NCBI GenBank assembly: GCA_032718475.1
Contig: JAUCBJ010006427.1
Coordinates: 1 to 28,327 of the forward strand
Reading direction: 5' to 3'
DNA: 28,327 nucleotides
Source: Nemertoderma westbladi
Taxonomy: Eukaryota; Xenacoelomorpha; Nemertodermatida; Nemertodermatidae
The notes beneath the pieces were generated by a model. That model did no database searches, was not told the DNA's origin, and saw only the letters and a list, made by a program, of their open reading frames with translations. This document shows, one piece after another, positions 22,222-28,327 of the stretch (positions are counted from its first letter, which is position 1; each line of letters begins with the position of its first letter). The translations under genes were made by a program, and so were the position numbers.

Positions 22222-24296
22222 GAGACTTGCTGATAAACTAATAAATTGTTAACTTATTTCATATTTTCAATAACGCGGTTCAAATAATCTCTGTATTTCA
22301 GCAATGACATATTTTTTTACATGTACAGTAATTTTTAAAATTATCTATCAGAGAGTACAACTAACTCTACTGAGTGTACAAATATTACCGACGCCTACCT
22401 AATTAATATTCCTGCGAATTTTAGTTACCGTAGCCTCGCTAGGCATTCGTGTCATTTTTTCATTTTATTATTTTTTTTTCAATTCACCAGTGTTTTTGGT
22501 GCCTTTTCTTTTCCCTACGGAAATATTATTTTTAATTGTGTTTCTCTTACGGCCCCATTGTATTGGACACGTCTTTAAAATATTATATTATTTATGAAAT
22601 ATAGTATTTATTTACTCAAAGAGACATACAAAGGATATCAACAATAGATACAGTACAATGTGATATTAATTATGTTTTCTGTATATTTATATCTGTATAT
22701 AATTATGTATAATGTTTTAATAATTATTTTACGGTAAATTAAATATTACAGCCACGATATGAAAATGTGCAGGTATTAAGTGTGGGTCACAAAACTGTGA
22801 CACCAACTTTACTTTACTTATACAGTCGCTGTAATATTGGAATAGCTGCAATGTTTATGAATAATCAATGTTATTACATTATTACACTATATGAACTGTA
22901 TTAATTCAACTCAGTTATTATATATTACATTGTTCAGTTACATTATTTTAATATTAAATATCACTTGACTTTACTGAGCCATGGAAATAGTTATTAATAT
23001 TATAATGTTGGGGGAGGGGTTGTGGGGTATTAATCAGGTGATGGGGGATGGCTTTACGTGACACCTGTGGTAGTGTCGTAATTCCCAAGATGCTATCCGA
23101 AGTATACATTTTCCAAGTAGAAAGTTTTCCTTCGAGAAGGTAAGATAAAAGCAGTTTAGTTTATTACGGTAAAAAACAGCATGTTTTGCCGTTATTCTAT
23201 ATTTTTTTGTAGTTTTAGGGGTGTAAGACTCTTGTTACCTTTAAGTTTATAGCTAGTATATGCCAAGGAATGAGGGAGCTAGCTGGAAGTATAGAGTGAC
23301 GATGCATTTTGATAAACTCAATTACGTTTTGATCAATTAACACACATTTCTTAAAGCAAATTACTTGAACTAATTAAAAACTATAATGGAATGGGGTATG
23401 GGGATTACAATTGTATAATTTTTAAGTATGATTATTGAAATATGCTATAAAATAATTAATTTCCACTAAAAGTCATGTTGAAAATGCTGTTTTTACCCTA
23501 ATCAACTTAATTAACTGCTATTATCTTAGCTTCTCGAAGGCCACACGCAAATTCAACATCGAAAATTTCTAAACTTTTGCCAAACAACATGTGTACGAAT
23601 TTTGGATAGATTTCATTGATATTTGGCTGAGATATTAACGTTTAAAATTGGACACAACAGAACGACAGACTGATTGAAAAACTACCACCTAAAACAAATG
23701 AACTGACTCTAAGTGGTCCAGTGGCTCAGTACATTTATTTTTAGAACAACAAACACACCGATTGAGTTAGTGGTACCCGTATGCTAAGCTCGCTTACTTT
23801 CGTGGCGTGACTCGCCCCACAGTATATTGTAATGTACCCAAGGACATCTCTACTACATACGTCTAATACTACGTAGTAGAGTTGTCCTTCTTGAATGTAC
23901 CGTAATTTACATTTAGATGTAGTGATGTAGATTAGTATTTATGTCAGTACTCATTAAGTAATCAACTATTAAGTAATCATTTGTGCAACAGCAACGGGTG
24001 ACACGTGACACTCATTGCTGCACTGGGTGTCAAGTAACACCCATCATCCCTTCTGCCCTTTCATGAGAGGTTCCATGGGAGGTGCATGGAGTTTGGCTTG
24101 AAATTTATCTTCCAGTAGCTGACAAGCTGAGTATGCCATATGCTAGTATGGAGTAGGTAGTCTTTGTGTTGTAGTACCCGGTTGAATTGAAATTCGGATA
24201 ACCAAACCTCAAAAACTCAAAGTCTCTTGTCAGCTTGTACTCGGAATTACATACAGACTCCAGAGACGAGAGCGGTCTCATCCCAAAGATCAGAAG
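22222..24296. other. AT-rich unique region, no supported gene
   Basis: No coding frame or RNA gene is supported. It is mostly AT-rich with T runs near 22455-22480. A G-rich patch at about 23008-23047 (GGGGGAGGGG, TTGTGGGG and, after a long gap, GGGGG) could in principle form a weak quadruplex. Small perfect hairpins occur at 22786-22801 (GTCACA-AAAC-TGTGAC) and 24024-24043 (TGGGTGT-CAAGTA-ACACCCA). An E-box, CACGTG, is at 24002-24007. The last few hundred bases should hold the promoter of the next gene, but I see no convincing core element. Confidence 0.5.
23842..23887. repeat. Strong hairpin, 15-bp stem with one mismatch
   Basis: GGACATCTCTACTAC (23842-23856) pairs with GTAGTAGAGTTGTCC (23873-23887), with a single T-T mismatch and a 16-nt loop. 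The flanks are also loosely complementary: AATGTACC occurs on the left, and GAATGTACC follows on the right about 14 bp beyond the stem. The size is compatible with a microRNA precursor or a small fold-back element; nothing in the sequence decides between them. Confidence 0.6.
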
Positions 24297-25290
24297 ATGT
24301 ACCGTATGCTTATTTTCTGTCCCGGTACGGAATCTCTCCTCCATGGTTGCTCCGTTGCCCGGTTCCGTCTACCCAATGCCAATATATTCCGTCAGAAATC
24401 CTCAAACTCCCGCGATGACGATGCAAATAGGGGCGACGATTTTTGGAGCGATAAAATCAAAAGACGACAAACTGAACGGAAAGTAAGAGGGGAAGGAATT
24501 AACCGCAGTTCCAATGAACCCACAAACCAGCAGAGCAGACTGGAGTCCTTGGCAGACAGAATGAAGTCACTAAAAGATTTATTGCGGGGTACCGGAAAGC
24601 CCGAAATAAATAATAAAAACGGGGTCCCTAATACGGAAGAAGAGAATAAATCTCGAGAGAAGGTCGAAGATTCCGGAAGAGATGAATTAGTGCGGAGGCT
24701 ATCCCAAATATATGGGAACTCGCGGGTATCAGATAACAGAAGGAATAGAGACATTGGGAGGGGAGATTCTGGCGGTATAGGTCGTAGGGACAGTCGCGAA
24801 GGGACGTCACCCTCACGTAAACAGGTCCGAAACGATATGTCCAGCTTCCTTAGCCGATGGAACATGGAGGGCGGGATTCCCAGAAAGGAAGATCTGCTAA
24901 GTAAAAGCGGGAAGATGCGGGGAGCTTTGGCACCGGGTGGTTCCGGACCTGATTCGGAACCGGATAGTTCCGCACACCGTCGTGGTTCCGCTCAGCGTGG
25001 TTCCGGGCGTGGTTCGGAACCGGGTGATTCCGATAGGTTAAAGAGAGTCGTCGAGTCGCTATTCCTCGGGGACATTCAGCCGAAGACCCCTTCCTCCCGT
25101 GGTATTACTCCCGCCGATATAAATAGAGACATTCGGGTCATGCGGAGACCCAGACTACATAGTGGTGAAGGGTCTGTTGGTACCGGTACCGGTACTTATG
25201 GGGAACACAGACAGACTGAAAGGGGAAGGAGGCGGGTTCGTAGGGAAGTTCCAACCGAGAGGAACACGGAAATTGGATATAAGAATTTAG
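24297..25290 (+). CDS. Unrecognised basic protein, probable first coding exon (partial)
   Basis: The frame opens with ATG at 24297 (A at -3) and runs 332 codons to a TAG at 25293-25295. I end the feature at 25290 because TTTAG|GTTAGT there is a good splice donor that would remove the stop, leaving the exon in phase 1. No AATAAA or ATTAAA follows before array F at 25451, which favours splicing. Residues 1-35 are hydrophobic and arginine-containing with one acidic residue (MYRMLIFCPG, then ARFRLPNANIFRQKSS), so a mitochondrial targeting peptide is possible. The rest is hydrophilic and rich in R, S, G, D and E. Short helix-like blocks lie at 81-97 (RLESLADRMKSLKDLLR), 129-140, 178-190 (RNDMSSFLSRWNM) and 246-260. 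A Gly/Ser/Arg segment lies at 212-246. I recognise no domain. A mitochondrial ribosomal or translation protein is a guess only. The minus-strand frame at 24392-24865 is its shadow. Confidence 0.6.
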
Positions 25291-25296
25291 GTTAGT
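25289..25296 (+). other. Candidate 5' splice site
   Basis: AG|GTTAGT fits the donor consensus (AG|GTRAGT) at all but one position and overlaps the in-frame TAG of the preceding open frame. The intron would begin at 25291 and contain array F. No acceptor can be assigned inside this window. Confidence 0.5.
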
Positions 25297-25450
25297 TTCA
25301 TCATATATTCATATAGAGTAATACTGATTACTGAAAGATTACTTCAGTTAATACTACCGGTACCGCAACAGGTTCTCTTTATTCCTGGAAAACTATAACG
25401 CTCCAGAGCAGCTTTCAAAAAAGCACTTAGACATTGTAAAAAGAACGAAC

Positions 25451-28137
25451 AGTAGATTAATTGAGCTACCGTTACACGTACAGTAGGTTAATTGAGCTAA
25501 CGTTACACGTACAGTAGGGTAATTGGCTACCGTTACACGTACAGTAGATTAATTGAGCTACCGTTACACGTACAGTAGATTAATTGAGCTACCGTTACAC
25601 GTACAGTAGGGTAATTGAGCTACCGTTACACGTACAGTAGGTTAATTGAGCTACCGTTACACGTACAGTAGGGTAATTGAGCTACCGTTACACGTACAGT
25701 AGATTAATTGAGCTACCGTTACACGTACAGTAGGCTGGTAGGTTAATTGAGCTACCGTTACACGTACAGTAGATTAATTGAGCTACCGTTACACGTACAG
25801 TGGGTTAATTGAGCTACCGTTACACGTACAGTAGATTAATTGAGCTACCGTTACACGTACAGTAGATTAATTGAGCTACCGTTACACGTACAGTAGATTA
25901 ATTGAGCTACCGTTACACGTACAGTAGATTAATTGAGCTACCGTTACACGTACAGTAGGGTAATTGAGCTACCGTTACACGTACAGTAGATTAATTGAGC
26001 TACCGTTACACGTACAGTAGATTAATTGAGCTACCGTTACACGTACAGTAGAGTAATTGAGCTACCGTTACACGTACAGTAGATTAATTGAGCTACCGTT
26101 ACACGTACAGTAGGGTAATTGTGCTACCGTTACAAGTACAGTAGATTAATTGAGCTACCGTTACACGTACAGTAGATTAATTGAGCTACCGTTACACGTA
26201 CAGTAGATTAATTGAGCTACCGTTACACGTACAGTAGATTAATTGAGCTACCGTTACACTTACAGTAGATTAATTAAGCTACCGTTACACGTACAGTAGG
26301 GTAATTGAGCTACCGTTACACGTACAGTAGATTAATTGAGCTACCGTTACAAGTACAGTAGATTAATTGAACTACCGTTACACGTACAGTAGGGTAATTG
26401 AGCTACCGTTACACGTACAGTAGATTAATTGAGCTACCGTTACACGTACAGTAGATTAATTGAGCTACCGTTACACGTACAGTAGATTAATTGAGCTACC
26501 GTTACACGTACAGTAGGGTAATTGAGCTACCGTTACACGTACAGTAGATTAATTGAGCTACCGTTACACGTACAGTAGATTAATTGAGCTACCGTTACAC
26601 GTACAGTATATTAATTGAGCTACCGTTACACGTACAGTAGATTAATTGAGCTACCGTTACACGTACAGTAGGGTAATTGAGCTACCGTTACACGTACAGT
26701 AGGGTAATTGAGCTACCGTTACACGTACAGTAGATTAATTGAGCAACCGTTACACGTACAGTAGATTAATTGAGCTACCGTTACACGTACAGTAGATTAA
26801 TTGAGCTACCGTTACACGTACAGTATATTAATTGAGCTACCGTTACACGTACAGTAGATTAATTGAGCTACCGTTACACGTACAGTAGGGTAATTGAGCT
26901 ACCGTTACACGTACAGTAGGGTAATTGAGCTACCGTTACACGTACAGTAGATTAATTGAGCTACCGTTACACGTACAGTAGATTAATTGAGCTACCGTTA
27001 CACGTACAGTAGGGTAATTGAGCTACCGTTACACGTACAGTAGGGTAATTGAGCTACCGTTACACGTACAGTAGGGTAATTGAGCTACCGTTACACGTAC
27101 AGTAGGGTAATTGAGCTACCGTTACACGTACAGTAGATTAATTGAGCTACCGTTACACGTACAGTAGATTAATTGAGCTACCGTTACACGTACAGTAGGG
27201 TAATTGAGCTACCGTTACACGTACAGTAGGGTAATTGAGCTACCGTTACACGTACAGTAGGGTAATTGAGCTACCGTTACACGTACAGTAGGGTAATTGA
27301 GCTACCGTTACACGTACAGTAGATTAATTGAGCTACCGTTACACGTACAGTAGATTAATTGAGCTACCGTTACACGTACAGTAGGGTAATTGAGCTACCG
27401 TTACACGTACAGTAGGGTAATTGAGCTACCGTTACACGTACAGTAGATTAATTGAGCTACCGTTACACGTACAGTAGGGTAATTGAGCTACCGTTACACG
27501 TACAGTAGGGTAATTGAGCTACCGTTACACGTACAGTAGATTAATTGAGCTACCGTTACACGTACAGTAGATTAATTGAGCTACCGTTACACGTACAGTA
27601 GATTAATTGAGCTACCGTTACACGTACAGTATATTAATTGAGCTACCGTTACACGTACAGTAGATTAATTGAGCTACCGTTACACGTACAGTAGGGTAAT
27701 TGAGCTACCGTTACACGTACAGTAGGGTAATTGAGCTACCGTTACACGTACAGTAGGGTAATTGAGCTACCGTTACACGTACAGTAGATTAATTGAGCTA
27801 CCGTTACACGTACAGTAGATTAATTGAGCTACCGTTACACGTACAGTATATTAATTGAGCTACCGTTACACGTACAGTAGATTAATTGAGCTACCGTTAC
27901 ACGTACAGTAGGGTAATTGAGCTACCGTTACACGTACAGTAGGGTAATTGAGCTACCGTTACACGTACAGTAGGGTAATTGAGCTACCGTTACACGTACA
28001 GTAGATTAATTGAGCTACCGTTACACGTACAGTAGGTTAATTGAGCTACCGTTACACGTACAGTAGGGTAATTGAGCTACCGTTACACGTACAGTAGGGT
28101 AATTGAGCTACCGTTACACGTACAGTAGATTAATTGA
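25451..28137. repeat. Minisatellite array F, 31-bp unit (about 87 copies)
   Basis: The unit reads ATTAATTGAG-CTACCGTTAC-ACGTACAGTA-G. The main variable position distinguishes GATTAATTG, GGGTAATTG, GGTTAATTG and the rare TATATTAATTG type. The rare type is at 26607, 26824, 27630 and 27847; both close pairs are exactly 217 bp (seven units) apart, and the pairs are 806 bp (26 units) from each other. One unit near 25735 carries an extra GCTGGTAG-type insertion. No long frame crosses the array. It starts 160 bp after the probable splice donor at 25291, so it is likely intronic. Confidence 0.97.
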
Positions 28138-28327
28138 CCTGGTCCCGTAACGTAACGTTGCAGCACGGCTTCACAATCAGAATATTATTCTTTGTTATCC
28201 CGATGCGTTATGAAAGAAATAATGATAATAAATTCAATTTAAATTTGATTTTTTTAAATTAATAGCCGCGTAGCTGCTTACACAGGCAGGTAATAGTAAT
28301 CTCACATAGTAATCTCGATATCTCATG
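28138..28327. other. Unique sequence at the right edge
   Basis: This is 190 bp of AT-rich sequence with a CGTAACGTAACG direct repeat just after array F and an AATAAA at 28227. If the upstream gene is spliced, it belongs to the same intron or to a short downstream part. No exon can be defended here. Confidence 0.4.

Noticed and set aside
23008-23047. G-quadruplex
   Set aside because: Three G runs are close together but the fourth is about 15 nt away, giving a weak candidate only.
23036-24050. A roughly 1-kb transposon with ends TTACGTGACACC and GGTGTCAAGTAA
   Set aside because: The inverted similarity is only 12 bp with one mismatch and the surrounding bases do not align well; it is not above chance in a 2-kb region.
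24392-24865. 157-codon minus-strand open frame
   Set aside because: It lies entirely within the longer plus-strand frame at 24297-25290, which has the better start context and splice donor.

Overview
The window looks like nuclear DNA of a marine invertebrate, most likely an echinoderm or close relative. The reasons are an AT-rich background with large minisatellites, a eukaryotic ciliary small GTPase (RABL2), a tRNA-derived SINE fragment, and a heavy load of the palindrome TAGGCCTA and of TACCGGTA-type words. From general familiarity I associate these words with echinoderm genomes; no search was run. There are no bacterial operons, ribosome binding sites or CRISPR arrays.

About 20.7 kb of the 28.3 kb (near 73%) is tandem repeat, in six arrays whose units are unrelated to each other: A, 1-10567 (40/36-bp unit, open at the left edge); B, 11383-13554 (46 bp); C, 16687-17325 (23 bp); D, 17326-19035 (36 bp, abutting C); E, 19299-22221 (about 61 bp); F, 25451-28137 (31 bp). 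Several show higher-order structure, meaning blocks of variant units copied together.

Between the arrays lie two credible coding regions. RABL2 (15332-15991, +) is a complete 219-residue Rab-like GTPase in one uninterrupted exon. A second open frame (24297-25290, +) encodes an unrecognised basic, disordered protein start. Its stop codon overlaps a good splice donor, so it is probably a first exon whose intron holds array F.

Other features are a 0.66-kb element with long imperfect terminal inverted repeats (13615-14275), a tRNA-derived SINE fragment on the minus strand (about 19036-19160) whose tail runs into array D, poly(C) tracts of 21 and 15, and a strong hairpin at 23842-23887. The two genes share no visible functional link. 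No new defence or enzymatic system is evident. The most unusual content is the density and nested structure of the minisatellites, the long frames that array D leaves open on both strands, the single-exon RABL2 and the unassigned exon.
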